A DNA stretch of 15,095 nucleotides from Bacteroidales bacterium (GTDB taxonomy: Bacteria > Bacteroidota > Bacteroidia > Bacteroidales > WCHB1-69). Positions 7,373-15,004 of the stretch are shown piece after piece. How positions within the stretch are numbered: the stretch's first letter is position 1; every line of letters begins with the position of its first letter. The stretch spans positions 1-15,095 of the forward strand of contig JAGCRI010000190.1 of assembly GCA_017964755.1 (NCBI GenBank). The letters are read 5' to 3'. The translations under genes and the position numbers were made by a program. The notes beneath the pieces were generated by a model. That model was not told where the DNA came from, did not search any database, and worked only from the letters and a program-made list of their open reading frames with translations.

Positions 7373-8161
7373 ATGACAGAATCAAACGACCCTCGTCTTA
7401 TAGAGTTCAAACGCCTGTTGGATATTATGGACCAGCTTCGTGAAGGCTGCCCATGGGACAGCAAGCAGACTTTTGAGAGTTTGCGCTGCCTCACAATTGA
7501 AGAGACATACGAACTGTCGGAAGCGCTTAACACCAAGAATTATGATGATGTTGCGAAAGAGTTGGGCGACCTGCTTCTGCATATTGTTTTTTATTCTAAA
7601 ATCGGAGATGAACAGGGTTTGTTTGATATAACAAGTGTTATTAAAGGCATTTGCGAAAAACTGATACGGCGTCATCCTCATATTTTCGGTGATGTTAAAG
7701 TCGCCGATGCGGAAGATGTCAAAGCGAATTGGGAAAAAATCAAGTTGACAGAAGGGAAGCGGCACTCTGCACTCGGAGGCGTCCCCGCAACGCTACCTGC
7801 GCTCATCAAGGCCTACCGCATACAGGAAAAGGCGCAGGGTCTCGGCTTCGACTGGGAAAACAAGGCGCAAGTCTGGGACAAGGTTTTGGAGGAGGTGCGC
7901 GAGTTTCAAACGGAGGAGGCCGCCGGCAGCGACAAGATGTCAGATGAATTTGGTGACTTGCTTTTCGCACTTGTAAACTATGCCAGATTTACCGGAATCG
8001 TCCCTGAAGATGCGCTGGAGCACACAAACAAGAAGTTTATCAGCAGGTTCAAATATATGGAGGAGGCTGCATACGCGCAAGACCGTTCTTTGGCTGACAT
8101 GAATCTCGAAGAGATGGAAGTGCTTTGGCAGCAGTCAAAAACTGTGGCAGGGAACGAATAA
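7373..8161 (+). CDS. mazG: Nucleoside triphosphate pyrophosphohydrolase MazG
   Basis: This 262-residue two-domain MazG hydrolyses NTPs and dNTPs to the monophosphate plus pyrophosphate, a house-cleaning function. The N-terminal domain has LREGCPWDSKQT (about 22-33), the metal-binding EExxE at E43-E44-E47 and ExxD at E63-D66, then RRHPHIFGD (about 99-107). The C-terminal domain repeats the pattern with E173-E174-E177 and E192-D195, and carries LIKAYRIQEKAQGLGFDW (about 144-161). Both metal sites look intact. The length matches the E. coli enzyme (263). It starts 18 bases after the FISUMP stop, so it could be read through from upstream; the leader is short and has no clear Shine-Dalgarno. It converges on the glucosaminidase gene with a three-base gap and no terminator between. 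Confidence 0.95.
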   Translation: MTESNDPRLIEFKRLLDIMDQLREGCPWDSKQTFESLRCLTIEETYELSEALNTKNYDDVAKELGDLLLHIVFYSKIGDEQGLFDITSVIKGICEKLIRRHPHIFGDVKVADAEDVKANWEKIKLTEGKRHSALGGVPATLPALIKAYRIQEKAQGLGFDWENKAQVWDKVLEEVREFQTEEAAGSDKMSDEFGDLLFALVNYARFTGIVPEDALEHTNKKFISRFKYMEEAAYAQDRSLADMNLEEMEVLWQQSKTVAGNE

Positions 8162-8164
8162 TGC

Positions 8165-9292
8165 CTAATTGCTCATCTTTATCTTGTCCCCCGGCTTGAT
8201 AACCGATTCTTCTGACAAATCGTTATAGTGGTATATCATTTTCAACTGAATAGCATATTTCTGCGAAATAAAGCGCAAAGTTTCGCCTTTCTGCACAGTG
8301 TGCGTCTTCATCAGTTTCCGGCCTTTGGGTTCAATATATACCACCTGACCGGCAGTCAGCTTTGAATTTGGAAACGCTTCATTATAGCTTAGAAGTTCCT
8401 TTTCCGAACGTTGCACTTCGGCTGCGATGCTCTTGTAAGTGTCGTATGACGTTGCAATTACAAATTGGATTCTGTTGTTTTCAAATACAGGACGGTTCGT
8501 CCACGGGCACTCGCTTGACGGAAAATCGGCGTTGGTCGCTGTGAAAACCTGTGGGACAGAATTGGTGGATGGCGCTTCAGCAGCGTTATTTGCAACGGCA
8601 TTTTCTGTCGGAACCACATTGTTTCTATCATCTTTCACAGTATGCTCCTCATGTTTTTTATGGTGTGCGTATTTGTTGTCATCAGGCTGTTTCAGATTAT
8701 CGTTCTGTTTTTTGTCATTGTTCTTTTCCGGTTCGACAGCGGTGTCAGCGGCCGGCAGCTTTCCATTGCGTTGCAGACATATTGTGTCGATATGTGCAAT
8801 CTGGTATGTCTCTATCAGATTTATCAGTCTTTCAGCGTATTGCGGATTTGTGGCATAGCCTGCCTTTTTCAATCCTCTCGCCCAGCCTGCATAGTCAGTA
8901 GTCTCAAGCGAAAACAGTGACTTATAGCGGTTTCGGGTTGTCAGAAAAAGAGAATGGTCATTATACGAATCTTCAACTTTTTCATATTTTCTGAAACACT
9001 CCTGCAGTTGGTCGTCGTCGATATGGATAGTGTCGCCGCCCCAATCGCCGTGGCATTTTATCCCGAAATGGTTATTCCCTTCTGTCGCAAGTTTGCTTGT
9101 GCCGCACGCACTCTCGAAAATGCCTTGCGCCAACGTTATGCTCGCAGGAATCTTGTATTTGTCCATCTTGTCGATGGCAATCTCTTTGTAAGTGTCTATA
9201 TATCTGTGAATATCTGCTTCCGTATATTGTGCTTTTGCAGACATTTGTATGAATAATAAAATTGAAAAAACACTAATGACAACTCGCCTCAT
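8165..9292 (-). CDS. Exported glucosaminidase (GH73-type) with LysM modules
   Basis: The 375-residue protein has a signal peptide (about 1-21, SAKA/Q) and a glucosaminidase domain (about 24-167): IPASITLAQGIFESACGTSKLA with the candidate catalytic Glu at E60, GNNHFGIKC (about 72-80), DHSLFL, RYKSLF and GWARGLKKAGYATNPQYAERLI. A low-complexity linker rich in Asn, Lys, Asp and His follows (about 175-270). A degenerate LysM-like segment covers about 275-322 and a good LysM about 330-374 (HTVQKGETLRFISQKY, IKPGDKIKM). It probably cleaves N-acetylglucosaminyl bonds of peptidoglycan in the periplasm, with the LysM part binding glycan. The upstream region holds a promoter-like box (9365-9372) and a 22-base palindrome (9328-9349). 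It appears to be a single-gene transcript, converging on mazG. Confidence 0.9.
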   Translation of the reverse strand: MRRVVISVFSILLFIQMSAKAQYTEADIHRYIDTYKEIAIDKMDKYKIPASITLAQGIFESACGTSKLATEGNNHFGIKCHGDWGGDTIHIDDDQLQECFRKYEKVEDSYNDHSLFLTTRNRYKSLFSLETTDYAGWARGLKKAGYATNPQYAERLINLIETYQIAHIDTICLQRNGKLPAADTAVEPEKNNDKKQNDNLKQPDDNKYAHHKKHEEHTVKDDRNNVVPTENAVANNAAEAPSTNSVPQVFTATNADFPSSECPWTNRPVFENNRIQFVIATSYDTYKSIAAEVQRSEKELLSYNEAFPNSKLTAGQVVYIEPKGRKLMKTHTVQKGETLRFISQKYAIQLKMIYHYNDLSEESVIKPGDKIKMSN

Positions 9293-9327
9293 AAAATGGT
9301 GAAATATTATTTTAATTCTATTCTATT

Positions 9328-9349
9328 GATTTATAATAAATTATAAATC
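9328..9349. repeat. 22-base AT-rich palindrome upstream of the glucosaminidase gene
   Basis: Bases 9328-9337 (GATTTATAAT) are the exact reverse complement of 9340-9349, with two A bases between. It lies 35 bases from the start codon and just downstream of the promoter-like box, so it would fall in the early 5' leader. It could be an operator or an RNA hairpin; the AT-rich region makes a chance occurrence possible. Confidence 0.6.
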
Positions 9350-9364
9350 CGAAAATTATATTTG

Positions 9365-9372
9365 CAAAAATA
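9365..9372 (-). promoter_or_regulatory. Candidate Bacteroidetes -7 box for the glucosaminidase gene
   Basis: The minus strand reads TATTTTTG, matching the TAnnTTTG -7 consensus of Bacteroidetes sigma-70 promoters, 73 bases upstream of the start codon. No good TTTG or TTG element was found at the usual -33 distance, so the assignment is tentative. Confidence 0.45.
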
Positions 9373-9472
9373 CAACTTTTTAAAGAATTAGTAGGGCTTT
9401 TATTTTCAAAAAAGATACTTGAAGATAGATGATAATAAGTGTAAATAAATGATAAAATCGGCCTTCGGCTAT

Positions 9473-9505
9473 AAAAAAACGCCCGCTGCAGAAACAGCGG
9501 GCGTT
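9473..9505 (-). terminator. Intrinsic terminator of the adhesin/gcvT unit
   Basis: Bases 9478-9488 and 9495-9505 form a perfect 11-bp GC-rich stem (AACGCCCGCTG and its complement) with a 6-base loop. On the minus strand it is followed by seven T residues (9473-9479). It starts 21 bases after the stop of the adhesin gene at 9526, so it ends that minus-strand transcript. Confidence 0.92.
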
Positions 9506-9525
9506 CGCATTATGGAAACTCAGAA

Positions 9526-12126
9526 TTATTTCTGTACAGTGAATTTCTTGACAATTGTTCCGTTTGCAGTTCCTATTTTGGCGAGGTACATGCCTGAAGC
9601 AAGATCACTTACGTTGATTTGGACTTCGGCGGCATCTGCCTGATAATTTGCTACGTTCTTGCCAAACATGTCGTAAATTGCGATTGTTGACATTGTCTCA
9701 CTGGCACGGAGCGAAATCTCGTTCTGTGCTGGGTTAGGATAGAGGACCACTGACGAAGAGGCGTTAACTTCATCAACCCCAACATTGTCGCGGAGTGAGA
9801 AATTGTCGATGAACATTGCGTAGTTGTCGTTATATCCGTAGAATGCGAAATAATATGTTCCGGCTTCGTCAATATCAATGATATTAGAATATGTTTCCCA
9901 AGTTGTATTTGTGAACATATTAAGTTCATCAATCAGAGTATAATCAGCGGGGTTGTCGCTTACTTTCTTGCCGATATAAATCTTCATGCTTGAGCTGTAT
10001 TGGGCATCGCGGGCGCAATAGTCAAATTCAAACACGTAAGGTTTAGCCTGAAGGTCGATGCAAGAAGAGATAAGCCAGTCTTCGCCGCCTGTGTACTGCG
10101 GGTCAAGTGAAGAGTTGATTCCAAGACCGACATGATACCAGTAACCTTGTTCAGCGTTGATGTCCCAATAGCAGACATTGTTGAGGCCGTTTACCAGTTT
10201 CCAGTTGAGGCGGTCGGCTTCGGTTGTGAACTCATTCTTATATGGGAATTGCGTCACTGACGGTGCGTTGCCTGAGAAAATGGCAGGAACGTTGGCGGTG
10301 TCGTTTGCGTTATTTGCGTCTCCGTCAAGGGCTACCCACACGAGAACAGAGGCTGGTGCTTCGACTGTCAGGTCAGCCGGAGTGGTGAATGTGTAGGTGT
10401 ATGTAGCACCGGCTGCGATGGTTTCGGAAACGGTCTCTTCAACTACGGCAGCTGTTGCTATTTGGTAATAAGCCTTAAATTCTGTAATCTCGTCTTGACC
10501 TGCATTCTTGACAGTTATTTTTATTGCCTCATTGGCAGTGTTCTCGCAAGAGATTTCAGGAACTTCAGCTGAAATAGCAGCAATATCACTTGCAGGAGTG
10601 GCAATCAGAGAAATGTTGTCAAGGAAAATGTCACCATTGTCCTTGTCGCTGAATGCCTTGAAACCGATGTAGTAAACGCCGTCAGAAGGAATTGTGAATG
10701 CTTCATTGGCTTTGGCATATACATCGGAAGAGAAATTGTAATTCTTGATGAGTGTCATATTTGCCGGATCCGGAAGATCGCCATAATAGACGCCTAATTT
10801 TTCATTATAGATACTCTTGTATCCTTTGTAAAGGAACTCAAGCGTGTATGAGCCGGCCTTGAGGTCGAAGCAGGAAGTGAACATCCAGTCATTGGCAGCT
10901 TCCTTGTCATTGAAAGTCTGGCAGAACCATAACATATTATTATTGTCATCTTCATCTTCGTAAGCGTGCCAGCCATAGTCATCCTCGTTCACATTAAGAG
11001 TACTATAACCTTTGAATTGTTCCTCGGTGCTGAAGTCGTTGAAATACGGCACGGTGTCGGAGGCGGGAACGCCGGTGAAATACCAGCTGGTGGTGTCGTT
11101 GGCGTTGTAGTCGTCAGCTGCGAGTTCAACCCATCCGCGTATAGAGTCGGCATCCATTGCAAATGTGAGGTCGGCAGGAGTGGTGAACGTGTATATGTAG
11201 CTGGAATCAGGGAGAATTGTGATGTTTGAAACATGCTCGACAACAGGCGTTGTCCCTTCACCTATTTGATATACAGCGTCAAATTCTTTGATTATGGAGT
11301 CGCCCTTGTTGGTGATGAGCATCTCTATTGTCTCCTGATTTGTGAGTTCGCAGGAATAATCCGGATAACCCAATGCTTCAGCAGTTATGTCGTATGGGAA
11401 AATTTCCTCTATAGTAATGTCATCAACAAAGAAAGCGTAACCAGCATCAGAAACACAGTTGATGGCGACATATTTTACTCCTGCATCAAAAGTGTATGAG
11501 AAGAAATTCCAGTCTGCGTCACTTGATTGGTCAAGAAGTTTGTACGGTGTTGTTTGTGGGTGCAGGACGCCGGTGCTGGCGTTCTTGAAATCTGCAACAG
11601 CGTTGCTTGCCTTGGACCCCCAAACTTTGAATTTGTCTTTCAACTGCCCGGTTGAAGTCTGATATGCACACTGGAAAGATTTTGCATAGAAAGAGATTCT
11701 TATAGGATGGAGCCCTGAAAATGCAGGACTTATCATCCAGTCGTCAGAAGCAGCGGATCCCTTGCTGGACGGATAGTCGAAAGCATTGAATGACGCAAAA
11801 TACTTTTTCCCTGAATACGGGTCGAAATATGTATTTTGGGTTCCAACTATAGTGTAATTGGTGTCACCTTGCGCGCCTGCCATAATGCTGTCAGGGCAAA
11901 ATACTATGAACGACCTGTCGTGGCTTGCGCTTGGCCACATTGTGCTGTAACCGAACCATACAGTGTTTTTGCCATCTTCGTTAGCAAATGTCCAGTTGCT
12001 TTGTGCAGCAATCACGGTATCAACGGAGAACGCCTTATAACTTTCAGCGTCATCAAAAACGATTTGCGCCTTGGCGAAAAAGCCGGCCGCTGCAAACATA
12101 AAAATTGACAATAATAATTTTTTCAT
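9526..12126 (-). CDS. Large T9SS-secreted multidomain adhesin-like protein (choice-of-anchor J modules)
   Basis: The 866-residue protein has a signal peptide (about 1-20, AKA/Q). Three modules of the cleaved-adhesin / choice-of-anchor J jelly-roll type follow at about 22-242, 360-508 and 628-778. Each shows the DDW or NDWM or EDWL-[IM]-S core (SDDWMISPAF, ANDWMFTSCFDL, GEDWLISSCIDL) and a closing FxDDI or LDNISL or IDNFSL strand. Two CARDB-like linkers at about 245-350 and 514-622 share YTFTTPADLT. The C-terminus (about 790-866: VVLYPNPAQNEISL, IAIYDMFGKNV, LASGMYLAKI, VKKFTVQK) is a classic Por-type T9SS sorting domain. The likely location is the outer surface or secreted; adhesion or glycan binding is inferred, and no peptidase domain is present. 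It lies 21 bases downstream of gcvT and ends at a strong terminator. Confidence 0.9.
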   Translation of the reverse strand: MKKLLLSIFMFAAAGFFAKAQIVFDDAESYKAFSVDTVIAAQSNWTFANEDGKNTVWFGYSTMWPSASHDRSFIVFCPDSIMAGAQGDTNYTIVGTQNTYFDPYSGKKYFASFNAFDYPSSKGSAASDDWMISPAFSGLHPIRISFYAKSFQCAYQTSTGQLKDKFKVWGSKASNAVADFKNASTGVLHPQTTPYKLLDQSSDADWNFFSYTFDAGVKYVAINCVSDAGYAFFVDDITIEEIFPYDITAEALGYPDYSCELTNQETIEMLITNKGDSIIKEFDAVYQIGEGTTPVVEHVSNITILPDSSYIYTFTTPADLTFAMDADSIRGWVELAADDYNANDTTSWYFTGVPASDTVPYFNDFSTEEQFKGYSTLNVNEDDYGWHAYEDEDDNNNMLWFCQTFNDKEAANDWMFTSCFDLKAGSYTLEFLYKGYKSIYNEKLGVYYGDLPDPANMTLIKNYNFSSDVYAKANEAFTIPSDGVYYIGFKAFSDKDNGDIFLDNISLIATPASDIAAISAEVPEISCENTANEAIKITVKNAGQDEITEFKAYYQIATAAVVEETVSETIAAGATYTYTFTTPADLTVEAPASVLVWVALDGDANNANDTANVPAIFSGNAPSVTQFPYKNEFTTEADRLNWKLVNGLNNVCYWDINAEQGYWYHVGLGINSSLDPQYTGGEDWLISSCIDLQAKPYVFEFDYCARDAQYSSSMKIYIGKKVSDNPADYTLIDELNMFTNTTWETYSNIIDIDEAGTYYFAFYGYNDNYAMFIDNFSLRDNVGVDEVNASSSVVLYPNPAQNEISLRASETMSTIAIYDMFGKNVANYQADAAEVQINVSDLASGMYLAKIGTANGTIVKKFTVQK

Positions 12127-12147
12127 AATAAAAATATTTTAAATAAT

Positions 12148-13242
12148 TTAATTCGCTTTGTAAAATGGCATTTTCACGACTTTGGCTTTCAAAAGCCTTT
12201 CACGGATTTTGATGAAGATTTCTGTGTCAATTTTTGAGAAGTCGATTTTCACCCACGCTGTGCCGACCGATTTGTTGATGGACGGGCCGAAAGTTCCTGA
12301 ACGGACAATGCCGATTTGGTTGCCTTCTGCATCGCACACTTCGTAGCCTTGGCGCGGAATGCCGCGGTCAATCATCTCAAAGCCGATGAGTTTGCGTTTC
12401 AATCCTTCGGCTTTCAGTTTAAGCATATAATCCTTGTCTATAAAATTCTTATGGTCAACAAATTTTGTAATCCAGCCGAGACCTGCTTCAACAGGAGAGA
12501 TGGTGTCATCAATCTCGTGACCGTACAGGCAGAATCCCATTTCAAGACGGAGGGTGTCGCGTGCGCCGAGGCCGATAGGTTTAATATCAAATTCTTTGCC
12601 TGCTTCAAAAACGGAGTTCCAGATATGTTCGGCATCTTTGTTCTTGAAATAGATTTCGCAGCCACCGGCACCAGTGTACCCTGTGGTTGAGAACAAAATG
12701 TCAGGAATGCCTGCGAAAGTAAGCGTTTTGCATGTGTAATATTCCATATCAACGACAGGTGTGTCGGTCAGTTTCTGCATTGCCTTGAGTGCAAGCGGTC
12801 CCTGAACTGCAAGTTGGGAAATCTCTTCAGAAATATTGGCTATTTCCGCACCGAATTTCTCGTTTTGTTTGCTCACCCATGCCCAATCCTTGTCAATATT
12901 GGCTGCATTAACCACTAACAGATAGTCGTTCTCGCCCAACTGATAAACCAAAAGGTCGTCAACGATGCCGCCTTTGCCGTTGGGGAAGCAGGAGTACTGC
13001 ACTTTGCCCGGATAGAGGGCTGCAACGTCGTTGCTGGTGATGTATTGCAAAAGGTCGAGTGCCTTTGGGCCTTTGACAGTGAACTCGCCCATGTGCGACA
13101 CGTCAAAAACACCGACTTTGCTTCTCACGTGGAGGTGTTCCGCCGAAAGGCCTTCGTACTGTACAGGCATATAATAGCCTGCAAATTCTACCATTTTTGC
13201 GCCTAATTTTTCATGAATGCTTCTAAAAACAGTTTCTTTCAT
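12148..13242 (-). CDS. gcvT: Aminomethyltransferase, glycine cleavage system T protein
   Basis: The enzyme moves the aminomethyl carbon from lipoylated H protein to tetrahydrofolate, releasing ammonia. I chose the ATG at 13240-13242 (364 residues, the usual family length) over the longer frame from 13326. The extra 28 residues are not family-like, and the promoter box at 13286-13293 lies inside them. Conserved features are EFAGYYMPVQY (about 19-29), FDVSHMGEF (about 46-54), the GGIVDDLLVY segment with the candidate catalytic Asp at D95/D96, GYTGAGGCEIYF, GLGARDTLRLEMGFCLYGHEID, the SPVEAGLGW strand and SGTFGPSINKSVGTAWV. Genes for H and P proteins are not in the window. It is followed after 21 bases by the adhesin gene with no terminator, so the two may share a message. 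Confidence 0.96.
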   Translation of the reverse strand: MKETVFRSIHEKLGAKMVEFAGYYMPVQYEGLSAEHLHVRSKVGVFDVSHMGEFTVKGPKALDLLQYITSNDVAALYPGKVQYSCFPNGKGGIVDDLLVYQLGENDYLLVVNAANIDKDWAWVSKQNEKFGAEIANISEEISQLAVQGPLALKAMQKLTDTPVVDMEYYTCKTLTFAGIPDILFSTTGYTGAGGCEIYFKNKDAEHIWNSVFEAGKEFDIKPIGLGARDTLRLEMGFCLYGHEIDDTISPVEAGLGWITKFVDHKNFIDKDYMLKLKAEGLKRKLIGFEMIDRGIPRQGYEVCDAEGNQIGIVRSGTFGPSINKSVGTAWVKIDFSKIDTEIFIKIRERLLKAKVVKMPFYKAN

Positions 13243-13285
13243 CTCTATATTTTTTAAGTGTTTTAAATATTTTAGTATTAAAAGG

Positions 13286-13293
13286 CAAAAATA
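13286..13293 (-). promoter_or_regulatory. Candidate Bacteroidetes -7 box for gcvT
   Basis: The minus strand reads TATTTTTG (TAnnTTTG consensus), 44 bases upstream of the chosen gcvT start. A properly spaced -33 TTTG is not obvious. The box lies inside the longer gcvT frame and so supports the shorter start. Confidence 0.5.
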
Positions 13294-13353
13294 CAATTTT
13301 TTACAACGTTGGCGGCTTATTTTCAAATAAAAAGAAAATTTATTTGTTATAAA

Positions 13354-13382
13354 TTGAAAATCATTAATTTTTAGTATTTTTG
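13354..13382 (+). promoter_or_regulatory. Candidate promoter of tig
   Basis: The -7 element TATTTTTG is at 13375-13382 and a TTG -33-like element is at 13354-13356, with 18 bases between. This fits the Bacteroidetes TTG / TAnnTTTG pattern. The start codon of tig is 43 bases downstream. Identity of sequence with the gcvT and glucosaminidase boxes supports the call. Confidence 0.6.
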
Positions 13383-13425
13383 CACCCGATTTTGTATATA
13401 AACTAATTTTTTAATTATCAACAGA

Positions 13426-14850
13426 ATGGATATTAAAAACGAAAAGAAAAGTGAGCTTTTGAATGAAATCATAATCACGATTACTGCTGAAGATTATGCT
13501 GAAAATGTTGAAAAAGCCTTGAAAAAGGAACGCCGCACCGCCCAGATTCCGGGCTTTAGAATCGGCAACGCCCCAATGGCAATCATCAAAAAACATTATG
13601 AAAGACATTTTACAGCGGAAGAGGTCAACCGTCTCCTTTCAGACAAACTTTACGGCTACCTTCGCGACAACAATCTGAAAATTTTGGGCGAACCTCTGCC
13701 GATTGAAGAAAAGACATCAGTGGATTTCGACAAGAACGATCCTTTCGTTTTCGCTTTTGAATATGCTCTCGAACCGGAAGTTAATGTTGATTTCGGCAAA
13801 CTGCCGGCAGTCAAATCTTTCAAGGTGGTTGCCTCCGACACGGAGAAAGAACAGTTTGTGGACAACCTCCGCAACCGCTACGGCGAATATATCACCCCCG
13901 AAGCAATTGAAGAAAATGATTCGGTGTCAGTGAAATTCGGTGAAGACAAAGACGGTTTCATTTTCATTAAAGACCTTACAGCGAAAGGCAAAAAGGCGTT
14001 CATCGGCAAGAAGAAAGATGACGAGTTTAAAGTCAAACTGAAAGATATTTTTGCAGACAATACCTATCTCGCACGCTTTATGAAAGTTAAGGCTGAAGAG
14101 ATTGAAGAGGGCAACAACTATGAAACAACAATCAAAATCGGCCATGTCGGTCGTATGGTCCCTGCGGAAATCAATGACGATTTCTTCAAGAAGGCTTATC
14201 CTGACGGCACTGTTACCGACATTGACCAACTTAATGCGTTGGCGGCAAAAGAGATTGAGGCACAGTGGGCACAGGAGACAGACCGTTATTTCATGAACAA
14301 CGCCATCTCAACCCTCATCGACAATGTGAAGATTGACCTGCCTGACGAATTCCTTAAACGTTTCATTCTCGGTTCAGGCCAAAAGGACGTTACCGCAGAA
14401 AACATTGATGAGAAATACGAATCATACCGCAACTCGTTCAAGTGGCAGCTGCTTGAGAACAAACTCGTGGCCGAAAACAAAATAGAAGTGAAATATGATG
14501 ATGTGAAAGAATATATCCGCGACTTCTTCGTAAAGAACTATTTCTCAGGATTTAATGACGATGCAGTCAAAGAGCAGCTTGACAAACTCGTGGCTGACGC
14601 GCTGAAGAATCAGGAAGACGTGAAGAGAATTTACGACCAGCTCTATGACAAGAAAATCATGGAAGTTCTTCATGCGAAGATGAAAGTTGACGAAGCAACC
14701 GGCAACTTTGAGGATTTTGTGGCTTCTGTCTCTGGCAAGGGCGAAGAAGAGAAAGCAGCTCCTGCAAAGAAAAAGACTGCAGCGAAGAAACCCGCCGCAA
14801 AGAAAACAGCAAAAGCTGAAAAACCAGCTGCAAAAGAGACGAAAGAATAA
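13426..14850 (+). CDS. tig: Trigger factor chaperone with Lys/Ala-rich C-terminal tail
   Basis: The 474-residue protein is a ribosome-associated chaperone for nascent chains. The ribosome-binding domain has the GFRxGxxP signature as GFRIGNAP (residues 43-50), followed by AIIKKHYERHF. The middle segment (about 150-245) occupies the place of the PPIase domain but is divergent, as in other Bacteroidota trigger factors, so isomerase activity is doubtful. The C-terminal helical chaperone arms run from about 250 to 435 (LIDNVKIDLPDEFLKRFI, then a long helical region). Residues 437-474 form an added tail with 13 Lys and 11 Ala out of 38, including AKKKTAAKKPAAKK, like a histone H1 tail. The gene is divergent from gcvT, has its own promoter-like sequence and ends at a terminator 45 bases downstream. 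Confidence 0.94.
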   Translation: MDIKNEKKSELLNEIIITITAEDYAENVEKALKKERRTAQIPGFRIGNAPMAIIKKHYERHFTAEEVNRLLSDKLYGYLRDNNLKILGEPLPIEEKTSVDFDKNDPFVFAFEYALEPEVNVDFGKLPAVKSFKVVASDTEKEQFVDNLRNRYGEYITPEAIEENDSVSVKFGEDKDGFIFIKDLTAKGKKAFIGKKKDDEFKVKLKDIFADNTYLARFMKVKAEEIEEGNNYETTIKIGHVGRMVPAEINDDFFKKAYPDGTVTDIDQLNALAAKEIEAQWAQETDRYFMNNAISTLIDNVKIDLPDEFLKRFILGSGQKDVTAENIDEKYESYRNSFKWQLLENKLVAENKIEVKYDDVKEYIRDFFVKNYFSGFNDDAVKEQLDKLVADALKNQEDVKRIYDQLYDKKIMEVLHAKMKVDEATGNFEDFVASVSGKGEEEKAAPAKKKTAAKKPAAKKTAKAEKPAAKETKE

Positions 14851-14894
14851 TTTTGCGGACAGGATTTTAAGTTAAGAATTTGATTTGAAAAGAG

Positions 14895-14927
14895 TAGGGG
14901 CTCGTTATGCGAGCCTCTATTTTTTTT
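14895..14927 (+). terminator. Intrinsic terminator of tig
   Basis: Bases 14895-14904 pair with 14910-14919 (10 bp, one G-U wobble) around a 5-base loop, followed by eight T residues (14920-14927). It lies 45 bases after the tig stop codon. Confidence 0.9.
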
Positions 14928-14941
14928 ACTCCACAATTCGC

Positions 14942-14977
14942 AAAAAAAGTGCGGACACATTGCCGCGCCCGCACTTT
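14942..14977 (-). terminator. Intrinsic terminator of the minus-strand gene at the right edge
   Basis: Bases 14946-14954 (AAAGTGCGG) are the exact complement of 14969-14977, giving a 9-bp stem with a 14-base loop. On the minus strand the stem runs into seven T residues (14942-14948; the first three of these also pair). It lies 28 bases after the stop at 15005 and faces the tig terminator. Confidence 0.85.
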
Positions 14978-15004
14978 CCAAAATATTACCATTAAATCAA
15001 ATTG

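Noticed and set aside
7366..7373. TGACGTCA palindrome at the mazG start
   Set aside because: It is only eight bases, overlaps the start codon and has no second copy; it is likely chance.
8439..8920. Overlapping plus-strand open frames opposite the glucosaminidase gene
   Set aside because: They are antisense to a well-supported coding region and give Cys/Phe/Ser-rich, non-domain translations.
13243..13326. 28-residue N-terminal extension of GcvT
   Set aside because: It is not family-like, overlaps the promoter box, and the shorter form has the standard 364-residue length.
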